Below, piece after piece: positions 11,331 through 23,230 of a DNA stretch of 64,000 nucleotides. How positions within the stretch are numbered: the first letter of the stretch is position 1; every line of letters begins with the position of its first letter. The notes beneath the pieces were generated by a model. It was not told the origin of the DNA. It worked only from the letters and a program-made list of their open reading frames with translations, and did not search any database. The position numbers and the translations under genes were made by a program. The DNA lies in assembly GCF_000340215.1 (NCBI RefSeq), contig NW_006921548.1:111400-175399 (forward strand), read 5' to 3'. Source of the DNA: Pseudocercospora fijiensis CIRAD86 (Eukaryota; Ascomycota; Dothideomycetes; Mycosphaerellales; Mycosphaerellaceae).

Positions 11331-12880
11331 TATCGTAGACCTTAATCTAGCGGGTAGTCTCTTTCGCTATTTCGTAGATCGTTACGAGGACCTAAATAGT
11401 CTTACTAAGGCTAACGTCGTCGCCTATAATAGCGAACCGAGCGAAAGAGAGTATTATACGCTTAAGGTACGTAGCACTAGATACCTACTAAGGCTATAAG
11501 CTTAGCCCGTAGTATGTAGCCTTAAATCCTAACTTAGTAAAGCCGTCTAGTACGCTTAACGTTTCGGGTATAACGCCGAGCGTAGCGTAGGCGTCCTCGA
11601 ACGTAGGTACCTTAGCGCTCTTCTAGTTTATAGCGGAGTTAATAAGCGTAAATATCTTGCTATCGATAACTAGGGTACTGTCGGTATTATAGGCGCTAGC
11701 ACGCTTATTGTTAGTATCTTCGGCGTACCGCTATTAAAAGGCTTATACGTCGCTTACGTTAACCTTAGGTATTACGGTATCGAACCCTAGGCGCTCGATC
11801 TTAGTAGGATCGCTAAATAGCTATAGATATAGACGTACGCTACCGGTAGTATTAATAATGTTATTAATATAGGTAATACGCGCCTCGTTATTAGTAAAGT
11901 TATCTAGGCGTAGGCTAGTCCCTAGATTTATATTACCGCGCTTAGACAAAATGTCGAAGGTCTTAAGTATAGTATCCGGGTCGGTATTAGCTTATATACG
12001 CCGCATCTCCGTAGTAGTAGATCTATCGTAGAGACCCTTCTTAGCGAGGTCTAGTAACTGCTCTATAATATTGCCTATACGCTCGTCCTACTCCTTAGTA
12101 TTTACTCGGCTAGCTTTCGGGTTAATATAGACCGGGGTAGTAGTAGTAGCGATACGGGAGATCTTTATCGGCTCGAGTAATAGGTTAACCGCGTTATTAT
12201 TGTTATTCTTATTCTTTATCTTATTATATAGGTATAAGAGTAGTAGTCCTCGATAGAGGTCTTCTCCGTAAATATCTAGCTCTAAGACTAGGTAGACTAG
12301 CTAGAGAGCAGGTCTATAAAGCGTAGTAGGAGTGCCTACGAAGAACGTAGGAATATACGCTAGATCTAGCCGATCGATTATAGGATCGAGGGAGTCTAGA
12401 ATAACCTTTATCTTCTATACGGCGCGGATATAGATAAAGGCTATACGCTTTAGGTTGCCCTTAACGGTATCGGGATAGCGCGGGCTAGAAAGGGCGCGAT
12501 CTACGACGTCGTCGTTCTCCGCGATTATACTCTTAATCTTAATCTAGCCTTTAGTAAAGCTAGAAATAGTCTTAAGGATCTTATTCGGCGTAAGCTAGAG
12601 TCGGTAGCTCTACTAGTTACCGTTATCTTTCTCGTCGATATCTATCTTATCGACGTCGTTATTAGGGTCTTACTCTACTATATCGTCTAAACCTTAAGCG
12701 TCTTCGCTATCGCTAACGTATTCTAATAAAACGGGCTATTTGCCCTTATGCTTAGTCGGTCTAGCCTTACGGCGAATGCCCGCTAGGGGTCTAGCGTACT
12801 TAGCCGACGCGCTCTCGTATTTACTAAATGTTCGCTATAATAACTTAGCACTATTCTAAAGAGGAGAATTAAGAATATAG

Positions 12881-13079
12881 AAACTTTAGGCATACACCTA
12901 AATTATAAACCTTCGAAGAAACTTTAGGTACGTACCTATTTAATACGTAGAATAGGTGCATACCTAAAGTTTTATATTTAGAGTTAACTTAAGGCGTATA
13001 CCTAAATCGTAGTGTTTTAAGGAAACTTTAGGTACGCACCTATTTAACGCATAGAATAGGTACATACCTAAAGTTTTAT
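12881..13079. repeat. Palindrome cluster (two units) in SNF2 intron region
   Basis: Two or three successive hairpin units. Each runs from AAACTTTAGGTACGTACCTA through a ~12-bp spacer to AGGTRYRYACCTAAAGTTT. They lie where the SNF2 coding frame is interrupted between its first and second coding blocks. Copy 2: 31545-31743. Confidence 0.8.
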
Positions 13080-13640
13080 CTTTTAAGTAGAATCGATATA
13101 ACGGTAAAGGAAAAAAAGAATAAAAAAAGGGGATATACTTAGGCCTATTATACTTACGACGCGATGTAAGTAGAAATACTTAAACGCTAGCTCGAGCTTC
13201 GTTATTATACGTACGAACTAGTCGCCGACTAGGATCTCTATAGCTCCTACGGTAGTCTCGTTCTTAATAGATCTAGAGGAGTAGGCGGCTATATAGACAC
13301 CTTAACTATAGGATAGGGCCGTTGCTACGCCGCGGGTCTTGTCTATAATAGCCTTAAAGCTATTAACGCGACCTTCCTTAAACCTCTACTCGGCTAGGTT
13401 AAGCTTATCTTAGTCTATCTCTATACCGATAGTCTTATCCTACTTAGCTTTAGTTAACTTCTTAGGCGTATTAGCGGTCTTAGCCTTCTTTAATAGCGAT
13501 TCTTTCGGGGAAGGATCGCCGAGGCTAAGTAGTAGGGTATACTGCTTCTTAGTAGTAGACGTCGGGGTTTAGGGCGGGTCGCTTAGCGGACTAGTGCCTA
13601 ATTTGCGCTTACGCGCGCTAGGGATAAGTAGGGAACTTAT

Positions 13641-14051
13641 AGCTATAGTTTTTTCGCGATTATAGTAATATGTTTCTTTCGAAAATAGTTTAACTATTGC
13701 TATTTTTAAAGAAACTTTAGGTATATACCTATTCTAGTGCTAGTAATAGTAAGTGCTACGGAAGGTTAATGTTAATATTTAAGTTAAGAAGAGGGAGTAG
13801 GTTTATAAAAGAAGAAAAGTTGTGTTACGCACGGACTACGTGTTTGCCGCTAGCGGCATATCCCGCGTCTAATAGCGATGTTTGCTTTAAACGCTTACCC
13901 GTACTAGTATTAGGTAATAGCCTATAAGGTTATATAAGGTTATATAAGGTATAACGTAAGGAAATTTTAGGTGCGTACCTAAAGTTCTATTAAACGCTTA
14001 TTATTGCTACTTACTATAACAACCTTATACTACTATCTAATTAAGGCGAGG
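13641..14051. promoter_or_regulatory. Divergent intergenic region between SNF2 and the 528-codon gene
   Basis: It lies between head-to-head genes and probably holds both promoters. A TATA-like TTTATAAAAG at about 13801 faces the plus-strand gene. An AGGTTATATA direct repeat occurs three times around 13925-13950. Single CTTTAGGT-type palindromes lie at 13711-13731 and 13961-13987; the latter, after GTAAGG, may be in a 5' intron. Copy 2: 32305-32715. Confidence 0.5.
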
Positions 14052-15635
14052 ATATTATTCTCCGAACTATCGATCGAGCTAAAGGATCAAATCCTACGCT
14101 ACTTAGTAAACGTTAGGTATAGAGACTATAAAGTCTAGGTTGCTTATAACTATAGTATAGATAGGGAGTAGTAGATATAATATAAGCGCTAGCCGGCGGG
14201 GTTCGGTATCGATAGTTAGACTCGAACTATCGCGTAGAATTAGATATATACGGCGGTCCTAGTCGCTCTCTATATTAACGGTAGTCCCGAATTGCGACCC
14301 TTATTACATATGCCTATACTTACTAACTATAGCGACGAAGCGGTTCGGATAGTAATAGCGAGTATACGGCTTAGTCTCCGGTTTAGCGAGGTCGTAATTA
14401 AGACGAAGTCGGATCCTCCTTTACCTATTAAGAAGCGCAAACGCTACTTCTCGTTATTGCCGGTACGGAGTTTAACGATATATATCCGTATACTCTCGAT
14501 TATATAGGGTAGTTACTTACTACCTTATTGTCCTTAGCGGCTAGCGCCGACGCCCGAGAATATACTATAGGAGACGTCTTATAAGGTATTAATTAATGCG
14601 AGTAGCTATAATAATAGTAGGCCTAGCACGATAGCACAATTGTTAGCCGCATTTAGACCGCTATATAGTCTCGGGAATAACCTTTACCTATACGATAGAG
14701 AACGTAGTTAAAGGAGGCTCGACGAATATATTAACTTAAGCTCGGAGAGTATACTAAGGTAGTAGTCGCGATCTATATACGACTAATTACTATTCGTTAA
14801 GTACCTAGTAGACAACCTCTACTTAAGTTATTATAATGCATTCTTCGGGTGTTATAGCTCGGCGTTAGTACCTCTACGACTCTACGACGTCGCCCTCGTA
14901 TATTTCCGGTTTATATAGACCTTACGTTCTAGACTCTAGAATATACGAGATAAGGATCGGCGGTAGTTAAAAGACGTATAGCAAAGTGCGGATAGATTAG
15001 CGGTATATACTAGATTTTGCTTAATATCGGTCGCACTCGTATACGGCGGTTTTATATATAATGTTCTAGTTTCTCGCGCGGCGTAGCTATAGTCGCCGGA
15101 TTGTAGGAAGCACTAGTATTTATATTAGATTATTACCGATCTAGGTAATAAGAATAAAGGTGTATTTAGCCTTAAGCGTTATACTCGGTATAGACTCGAT
15201 AAGAAAACTTAGCTATCGATATAGTATCGCTTCTTAGTTTATTACTATCTACCGGACTTTAACGTTACGATAGCGGATGTTAAGGCGCTTCGCTATAACC
15301 TTAAACTGCTATATAGCGAGATAGAGTACGAGATCGGAATCGGGGCATTTAATCTCGAAGGTAACGTTAAAGTCTTAGGAACGATTATATATTAGTAGCG
15401 CTATAGTATCGCCTACCTAGCGAACGATATAGCAGATATAACTCTAATCGAACTTCTAGAGGGGGAGGAGGCGTATAATAACGATATTACGCTCGTCGTA
15501 CTATAGCGACTAAGTATAGCGAAGGAACGCGAGCTACTAGTAATAGAAGAGGGTACGGCTACTCTACGTAAAGTATCGACAGAGGAAGAGAACCCGACGC
15601 TACTTAAAGGTAATATTCTTAGATTAGGTATATAA
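14052..15635 (+). pseudogene. Unknown protein gene of about 528 codons, copy 1
   Basis: Plus strand. It starts at ATA 14052 (former ATG) and runs to TAA 15633-15635 in one frame, with RIP-type stops. The N-terminus reads SELSIELKDQILRYLVN, loosely like an F-box (LxxELxxxILxYL), but too short to assign. The best preserved part is 14241-14510, with no stop for 71 codons (includes IKKRKRYFSLLPVRSL). The C-terminal third is acidic with ELLEGEEA and ELLVIEEGTATLRKVS. No catalytic motif was recognised. It is divergent from the SNF2 gene and upstream of the giant gene. The same frame is conserved in copy 2 (32716-34299), and differences are largely transitions, which supports it being a real ancestral gene. 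Confidence 0.6.
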
Positions 15636-16340
15636 TACTACGATTATAGAAACAGTCTCCGTAATATTAAATTATATAAATAATTACATAAGCATATAAA
15701 TAAGTAACAACGTCTTTATTTAATTAATTATAGTCCTTCTAGCTTATGCAACTACGTAATAATTTCGTTACTTAAGTAGTTAACTATAAGAAGAATTTAG
15801 GGCCTATTAAGTAAAGTTAGTCTACCTCGTTATCGTCCTCGATAACCCTATAGTATATATAAGGGTTAAGAGCTATAGTAATCTATATGTTAAGTAGACA
15901 GTATAATAGAATATCTAGCGGTGTTCTATAGCTCCGAGTAAATATAGATCGCTATATATAGTAGTAGAGAACGCCTCTTCCGAGATGCTAATTTCCGACT
16001 TTATAGGTCGAGATTTCTACCTATACTACGAGGCTCTATCTCTAATAGTATAGTATAGCTTCCGGATAAAGAGAGGTTAGTACTATATAGCAATTTTGTT
16101 ATTCTAAGTATATAGAACAATAATAGTATAATAGAATCCTATTATTCTCGACGCTAGTCTAGTAAAGTCGATAAAGCAATAAACCTAGATTATACGCTAT
16201 TATATATAACAGGCTATCTGTTTATTTAGTAGTGCGCTAGTCGCTCGCTATTTAATCTTATTTAAGCGCTATCTACTTAGTTAACCGGCCTATATCTACT
16301 TCTTTAACTATACGATTAAATGTTATAAAGACTATACGCA
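15636..16340. other. Intergenic region, possible antisense gene remnant
   Basis: On the minus strand about 15790-16080 gives a readable frame (VGNQHLGRGVLYYYIQRSIF and further residues NPYIYYRVIEDDNEVD), without a defensible start or family. The copy in unit 2 (34300-35005) is similar. It could be a small minus-strand gene or only non-coding spacer. Confidence 0.3.
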
Positions 16341-16409
16341 AATAAAGGAACTTTAGGTATATACCTATTCTACGTATTAAATAGGTACGTACCTAAAGTT
16401 TCTTTATTA
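16341..16409. repeat. Long palindromic hairpin upstream of the giant gene
   Basis: AATAAAGGAACTTTAGGT and its inverse ACCTAAAGTTTCTTTATT flank a short AT-rich loop, giving a near-perfect hairpin of about 69 bp that itself contains the AGGTATATACCT and AGGTACGTACCT palindromes. It sits just before the giant-gene frame, either in an intron or in the promoter. Its right half is also the left breakpoint of the 2542-bp duplication. Copy 2: 35005-35070. Confidence 0.85.
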
Positions 16410-19400
16410 GTATACACTTATTATATAACTACGGTTTTAGGCGTACGCCCGAAGTTTTTGCTATTATCGGCGCTATCTAGTAGCCGTATTAAGCGGTAGC
16501 TATGCCTAGTGTTCGGCTAGCCTTGCCTTACTATTTCGCGACGGAATCTACTTGTCGTTATCGTCGTCGTCGGTAGACGTATAGTTACTATTATCTAGCC
16601 CTCTTAGTCGCTAAATCTGTCGCATCGCTATAAAGCAGTTAATAAGATCTTCGCTAATTATCTACTATCCTTAATTGCGGAGCAGATTAGGAGTATAGCG
16701 GTATATTATATAAAGTTAGTTCTTCTTTTTTACGGTACTAACGAGCGACTAATGCTATAAGATAGTGCTATTCTAGATAAGGTTACTCGCACTAACTAGG
16801 ACGGCGGCTACCTACTTTACCTAGTATTAAGCGGTAGTACCGGGTATTTTCTTCTATCGAACGGCTTAATAGATTTTGCTTTTATCGTAAGTAGGGAGGA
16901 TGCGTATCTAATTTATTATATAACGCCCTATACTACACTTAAACTATTACGTAATGTCTAGGTAATCCCGACTAAGTAAGGCGAGTACGTCGAAATAGTA
17001 CCTTACCTACCTACGCTATAGTCGGCGTTCCTAGCTATTGCGGCGAAAACCGTCGTCTTAGTTAAAGAGTAGCTAAAGGCGGGTTTGCTAGATAGCGGTA
17101 AATAAGGTAAAGCCGCCTTCTATAGCGTTACTACTACCGCCCCGGGCGACGACAATATTAGGTCTTCTACCTATTATCTAATATATAAGGTCGTACGAAA
17201 AGCTATAGAGACTAGCTCTCTCTTTATTAGTAACTTCCTCCGAGAAGAAGTAGCGTAACTATACCTAATCCCTTAGGCGCTTATCGGGCTTTAAGAGTAT
17301 ATAGAGTATATAGCTAGTATAGCGGTATCTATATACCTAGCTTAATCGCTAAAGCGCCTATTTAACGATACCTAGGTACTAATCCGAGTTATTATCCTCT
17401 TCTAAGTCGTTACCCTTACGCTCCCTATACGCTGCTTAATACGTTTAGTAGGCAGTAACGAATTAGTCGATCGTCTCCTTTATATAGTTATAGAAAGCTT
17501 ACTCTAGCCTTCCCGAACTAGTAGCCTAGAGCTAGCTACGGAGGAAGTCGGTAGTATAGGCGGTCTACTAGAGCGCGGCAGTATAGAAGCGTAGTTAAAC
17601 CTAGTTAAAGAGATCGGCTAGGAGCTAGGCGGCGTACATAGTACGGAGGCTTACTATAATATTTAAACCCCGACGACTTCCTTTCTACTCTCTATCGCCT
17701 ACGCCTAACTAGTCGTAACGATTACGAGAGAGTCTATGCTTTATACTAAAGGAACTACTATTATAGGTCGTCGTTAGTAAGTCGAATAGTATATTAAGCA
17801 TTGCCGACGTAGAGGCTTCCTTAACGGCGCGGGTTATACGATCGAGTTAGGCGGTATTTACGCCTACGTTAATAGACCTTTATAAAAGGACTATATATAT
17901 TGCAAAGAGCTAGCGGTTTAACTACAAACGTATAAAGTCGACGACGTGCTTACTCTCGAGTACGAAAAAAGGCTAGTAAGTACGACGCCTATCTACTCCC
18001 TCGGTTAGGCTTAGGCGAGTTATAGGCAGATTAGGCTAATAGAGCAGGTCCTAGTAAGTGCGAACCTCTCCTTATACGCTAAAGGGAACAGTACTCGAGG
18101 CGTAGCTATCTAGCGTATTATACGCCTATATAATTTCCGCTTTAAAGGCGTCTAAGATACGAGCTCGGCGAAATATAGTATCTCGGGCAATAAGGGAAGT
18201 AATAGTAGCTACCTAGTCGATAGTAGACTAGGAGAATGCAAGAAGCGGTAGTATTAACTAACTAAAAATAGGTTCTACTATTCGGTTAATAGACGCGAAG
18301 AGATCCTTCGATATATTATATCCTTAGAAGAAGCCGATACTACTAAGCCGCTTTATAGACTTACGGAGTAGTTTGCCTCGGATACTATAAGCCTCTTATA
18401 TACCGAACTACTAGTATACTTAAGGATGCTCGATATTAAGGCCGCTAGTCTTCGTAACGCTATAAGCTATCCGGTAAAGGGCGATAAGCGGAGATACTAC
18501 TACGTCTTCGACTACTAGTCTAGTAGGGATGTCTTCCTATACGAGGTCGAACTAAGCGCGGTCTATATTACGATATATAGGGTTAAACTAGCGCTCGAGG
18601 GACTAATCGAGGAGTTCTTTAAGCTCTAGGGGAGTCTATACCTCTAGACGGATTTTAGTCCTATACTATATAACAATACTACTAAGCCGCTCTATAGACT
18701 TACGGAGTAGTTTGCCTCGGATACTATAAGCCTCTTATATACCGAACTACTAGTATACTTAAGGATGCTCGATATTAAGGCCGCTAGTCTTTGTAACGCT
18801 ATAAGCTGTCCGGTAAAGGGCGATAAGCAGAGATACTACTACGTCTTCGACTGCTAGTCTAGTAGGGATGTCTTCCTACGCGAGGTCGAACTAAGCGCGG
18901 TCTATATTACGATATATAGGGTTAAACTAGCGACCTAAAGTTTCTTTATTAGTATATACTTATTATATAACTACGGTTTTAGGCGTATGCCCGAAGTTTT
19001 TGCTATTATCGGCGCTATCTAGTAGCTATATTAAGCGGCAGCTATACCTAGTATTCGGCTAGCCTTGCCTTACTATTTCGCGATAGAATCTACTCGTCGT
19101 TATCGTCGTCGTCGGTAGACGTAGAGTTACTATTATCTAGCCCTCTTAGTCGCTAAATCTATTATATCGCTATAAAGCAGTTAATAAGATTTTCGCTAAT
19201 TATCTACTATCCTTAATTACGGAGCAGATTAGGAGTATAGCGGTATATTATATAAAGTTAGTTCTTCTTTTTTACGGTACTAACGAGCGACTAATGCTAC
19301 GGGATAGTGCTATTCTAGATAAGGTTACTCGCGCTAACTAGGACGGCGGCTACCTACTTTACCTAGTATTAAGCGGTAGTACTAGGTATTTTCTTCTATC

Positions 19401-21212
19401 GAACGGCTTAATAGATTTTGCTTTTATCGTAAGTAGGGAGGATGCGTATCTAATTTATTATATAACGCCCTATACTATACTTAAACTATTACGTAATATC
19501 TAAGTAATCCCGACTAAGTAAGGCAAGTACGTCGAAATAGTACCTCGCCTACCTACGCTATAGTCGGCGTTCCTAGCTATCGCGGCGAAAACCGGGGTCC
19601 TAGTTAAAGAGTAGCTAAAGGCGGGTTTACTAGATAGCGGTAAATAAGGTAAAGCCGCCTTTTATAGCGTTACTACTACCGCCCCGGGCGACGACAATAT
19701 TAGGTCTCCCGCCTATTATCCGATATACGAGGTCGTACGAAAAGCTATAGAGACCGGCTCTCTCTTTATCGGTAACTTCCTCCGAGAAGAAGTAGCGTAA
19801 CCGTACCTAATCCCCTAGGCGCTTATTAGGCTTTAAAAGTATATAGAGTATATAGCTAGTATAGCGGTATCTATATACCTAGCTTAATCGCTAAAGCGCC
19901 TATTTAACGATATCTAGGTACTAATCCGAGTTGTTATCCTCTTCTAAGTCGTTACCCTTACGCTCCCTATACGCTACTTAATACGTTTAGTAGGTAGTAA
20001 CGAATTAGTCGATCGTCTCCTTTATATAGTTATAGAAAGCTTACTCTAGCCTTCCTAAACCGGTAGCCTAGAGCTAGCTATAGAGGAAGTCGGTAGTATA
20101 GGCGGTCTACTAGAGCGCGGTAGTATAGAAGCGTAGTTAAACCTAGTTAAAGAGATCGGCTAGGAGCTAGGCGGCGTACGTAGTACGGAGGCTTGCTATA
20201 ATATTTAAACCCCGACGACTTCCTTCCTACTCTCTATCGCCTACGCCTAACCGGTCGTAACGATTACGAGAGAGTCTATACTTTATACTAAAGGAACTAC
20301 TATTATAGGTCGTCGTTAGTAAGTCGAATAGTATATTAAGTATTGCCGACGTAGAGGCTTCCTTAACGGCGCGGGTTATACGATCGAGTTAGGCGGTATT
20401 TACGCCTATATTAATAGACCTTTGCGAAAGGACTATATATATTACAAAGAGCTAGCGGTTTAACTATAAACGTATAAAGTCGACGACGTACTTACTCTCG
20501 AGTACGAAGAAAGGCTAGTAAGTGCGACGCCCGTCTACTCCCTCGGTTAGGCTTAGGCGAGTTATAGGCAGATTAGGCTAATAGAGTAGGTCCTAGTAAG
20601 TGCGAACCTCTCCTCGTACGCTAAAGGGAACAGTGCTCGAGGCGTAGCTATCTAGCGTATTATACGCCTATATAATTTCCGCTTTAAAGGCATCTAAGAT
20701 ACGAGCTCGGCGAAATATAGTATCTTAAGTAATAAGGGAAGTAACGGCGGCTACCTAGTCGATAGTAGACTAGGAGAATATAAGAAGCGGTAGTATTAAC
20801 TAACTAAAAATAGGTTCTACCGTTCGGTTAATAGACGCGAAGAGATCCTTTAATATATTATATTCTTAGAAGAAGCCGATACTACTAAGCCGCTCTACGG
20901 ACTTACGAAGTAGTTTGCCTCGGATACTATAAGCCTCTTATATACCGAACTACTAGTATACTTAAGGATGCTCGATATTAAGGCCGCTAGTCTTCGCAAC
21001 GCTATAGGCTATCTAGTAAAGGGCGATAAGCGGAGATACTACTACGTCTTCGACTGCTAGTCTAGTAGGGATGTCTTCCTACGCGAGGTCGAACTAAGCG
21101 CGGTCTATATTACGATATATAGGGTTAAACTAGCGCTCGAGGGACTAATCGAGGAGTTCTTTAAGCTCTAGGGGAGTCTATGCCTCTAGACGGATTTTAG
21201 TCCTATACTATA
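16391..21212. repeat. 2542-bp tandem duplication inside the giant gene (copy 1 only)
   Basis: 16391-18670 matches 18933-21212 (offset 2542). Between them, 18676-18932 repeats 18337-18593 (offset 339). One breakpoint is the palindrome half ACCTAAAGTTTC at 16391/18933. Copy 2 of the unit has only one version. The duplicates differ mainly by transitions, so this is a real duplication followed by RIP, not an assembly echo. Confidence 0.93.
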
Positions 21213-22639
21213 TAATAACTAGTTCTATACGCCGCTAATATATATCTAAGTCTCGACGTAACCGACGTTCGATGCCCTACTATAAACAATATAGTCGTAG
21301 TATAGCTACGTCGACTATAGGGTCTTAATTTGCTAGTAGCGGATCTATAATATCGTAAGAGATTTTACTAACGTTACGATTATTACCTTCTACGCCTTGT
21401 TTCTATCGAGCGTATACGCGATTATATACTTACTAGAAAAATAGGGGATAATATACGAGCACTCGAGAAGGATAAGTATCGCGAAGCGTAGGAATAAGGA
21501 TAGTATTAACAAAGTAAGCCTATTTACGCTTATTTATATAATAGCGACGTTACTAGTCGATCTTCCGATTTCGATTCGCTTTAAGGAGTAGAAGGTTAGG
21601 GAAGAAGAGGTACGTATTAAATCTAGAAGCATCGAGTCTAGTCGCGATCCGTATATACTTATAGCGTTCGGGTCGTATCGGAGAGCGGCCTACTAGTATA
21701 TACTACTCGTAAGTAATAGTCTTTATAAAGCGAGGCGTATAGAACAACCGAATACCGGCTCTATAGGTCGTAAGTAAGGTTATAGGGAGGAGAAGTACGT
21801 TAATGTCCTAGTATCGAGTAATATAAAATAGCTAATTAGTAGATATAAGGTATAACTTCTCGAGTAATAGGACCGTAGAAGGTACCCTATTAACCTATCC
21901 GGCGAGGAGTCTACGCTAGTCGACGCCTTAGAGCTACTCGTATATATACGTCGGGAGCTTACTATACTCTACGACGTACGCAAGTATATCCGGGAGCTAG
22001 TAAAGTTAACTTTAGGCGAAGGTAGCGGTAGTACCCTTAGTAACAAATTCTACGAGTATAACTTTAGGTAGTATCGGCTCCTCTTCTTCCGCGTCCGTAT
22101 CCTAGTCTTAGAAATACTTATAAGAGCAACTATCTACGGCGAGCGCTTAGTAAAGTACTATCCGACTATAAGGGGTCGATATAATAGGTAGGTTGTCTAG
22201 TTTCTCGTCGGAATTAACCCTAGCGTCGCTACTCGAAGGACTACTTAAATCCGATTAGATTAAACTACTAGTTACCGAAGGTACTCGCGAGCTTTCGAGC
22301 GTAACGTCGCTATTATCGTCTCGACCCTACCGACCTCGCGATAGCGTAGGTTATAGCGGTAGTAGGGGTTCTAGTAAGGTAGGGCGCGGGTTACGCCCTC
22401 TAGGATTTAGCTAAATACGTAGTAGGAGCCTACGTTATAGCTACGATAGGTAAGCTCTAGGACGAGGCCTTTATAAGCTCTCTCTTAAATTAGACCTAGT
22501 AATGCTATCTCTTAATCTAGACGGGCTTCGCCTTAAGCTAGGGCTAGGAATACTATCTCTAGAATTAGACTTAGATATACTCGCGCTTGCGATCGGTCGA
22601 CTACGCTATACCGAGGCTAGTAGTTAATTCGTCCTGTCT

Positions 22640-22910
22640 CTTAAAGTAGGTAACGAGGGGCTCTCTAGAATAGGAGGGAAGGAGAGACTTCTTCGAGAAG
22701 TTAGCGAAGTAGGTTAAGTAGCGGACTTCGAAGCTAGTAATAGGGGAGAATAAGCTATACTTACTTAGAAGTCTAGCTTAGGCGGCGTCGTAGGTAAGGA
22801 GGGGCTCTCTAGAATAGGAGGGAAGGAGAGACTTCTTTAAGGAGTCGGCGAAGTAGGTTAAGTAGCGGACTTCGAAGCTAGTAATAGGGAAGAATAAGCT
22901 ACGCTTCCTT
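22640..22910 (+). repeat. Two ~140-bp direct repeats within the giant gene
   Basis: GGGGCTCTCTAGAATAGGAG begins each unit at about 22657 and 22800, followed by GGAGAGACTTCTT and GTAGCGGACTTCGAAGCTAG. Read in frame, each encodes EGLSRIGGKERLL..VADFEASN. The same pair is present in copy 2 (38760-39040). Confidence 0.85.
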
Positions 22911-22928
22911 AGGAGTTAGGCTTAGGCG

Positions 22929-23230
22929 GCGTCGCTAGTATAGAAGCTAGCGGGGAAGGCGTCGCTAGTATAGAAGCTAGCTAGGAAGGCGTCGCTAGTA
23001 TAGAAGCTAGCGTAGGAGGTATCGCTAGTATAGAAGCTAGCTAGGGAGGTATCGCTAGTATAGAAGCTAGCGCGGGAGGTATCGCTAGTATAGAAGCTAG
23101 CGCGGGAGGTATCGCTAGTATAGAAGCTAGCGCGGGAGGTATCGCTAGTATAGAAGCTAGCGCGGGAGGTATCGCTAGTATAGAAGCTAGCGCGGGAGGT
23201 ATCGCTAGTATAGAAGCTAGCGCTAGTAGG
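22929..23230 (+). repeat. 30-bp in-frame minisatellite, ten units
   Basis: The unit is GAGGTATCGCTAGTATAGAAGCTAGCGCGG-like, each containing AGTATAGAAGCTAG. Ten units here, nine in copy 2. It stays in frame with the giant gene and gives a decapeptide GGIASIEASA; Ile at the fifth position may be former Thr (ACA to ATA). The most similar units are adjacent, which suggests recent slippage or unequal exchange. Confidence 0.93.

Larger units (their letters stand above)
9135..13640 (-). pseudogene. SNF2-family DNA-dependent ATPase, copy 1 (3' end missing)
   Basis: Minus strand. Start ATA (former ATG, TG to TA) at 13638-13640, giving SSLLIPSARKRKLGTSPL. The N-terminal ~500 residues are unassigned, with Lys/Thr/Pro-rich stretches. 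Motif I lies at about 11401-11440: GDDVSLSKTIQ here, GDDVSLGKTIQ in copy 2. A motif Ia-like PIIVCLPNSL follows near 10955. Motif II is ADEGY (former DEGH) near 10460-10490, with NPKANQTDVLYKLRP after it and a motif III-like stretch. Motif V/VI is near 9187-9290: VIIISSRIGAES and ASGRLYYIGQEYLVTVY, the SNF2 helicase_C signature (RxHRIGQ). Introns at 9647-9746 and 11167-11330, and an intron region at 12881-13079, hold palindromes. Stops are of CAA/CAG/TGG origin. The gene breaks at 9135, losing the C-terminal tail that copy 2 keeps. SNF2 proteins remodel chromatin or translocate on dsDNA; the exact role here is unknown. Confidence 0.85.

Noticed and set aside
22929..23230. Regularly spaced 30-bp repeats that could suggest a CRISPR array
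   Set aside because: Units are directly contiguous with no spacers, are in frame with a eukaryotic gene, and the window has spliceosomal introns.
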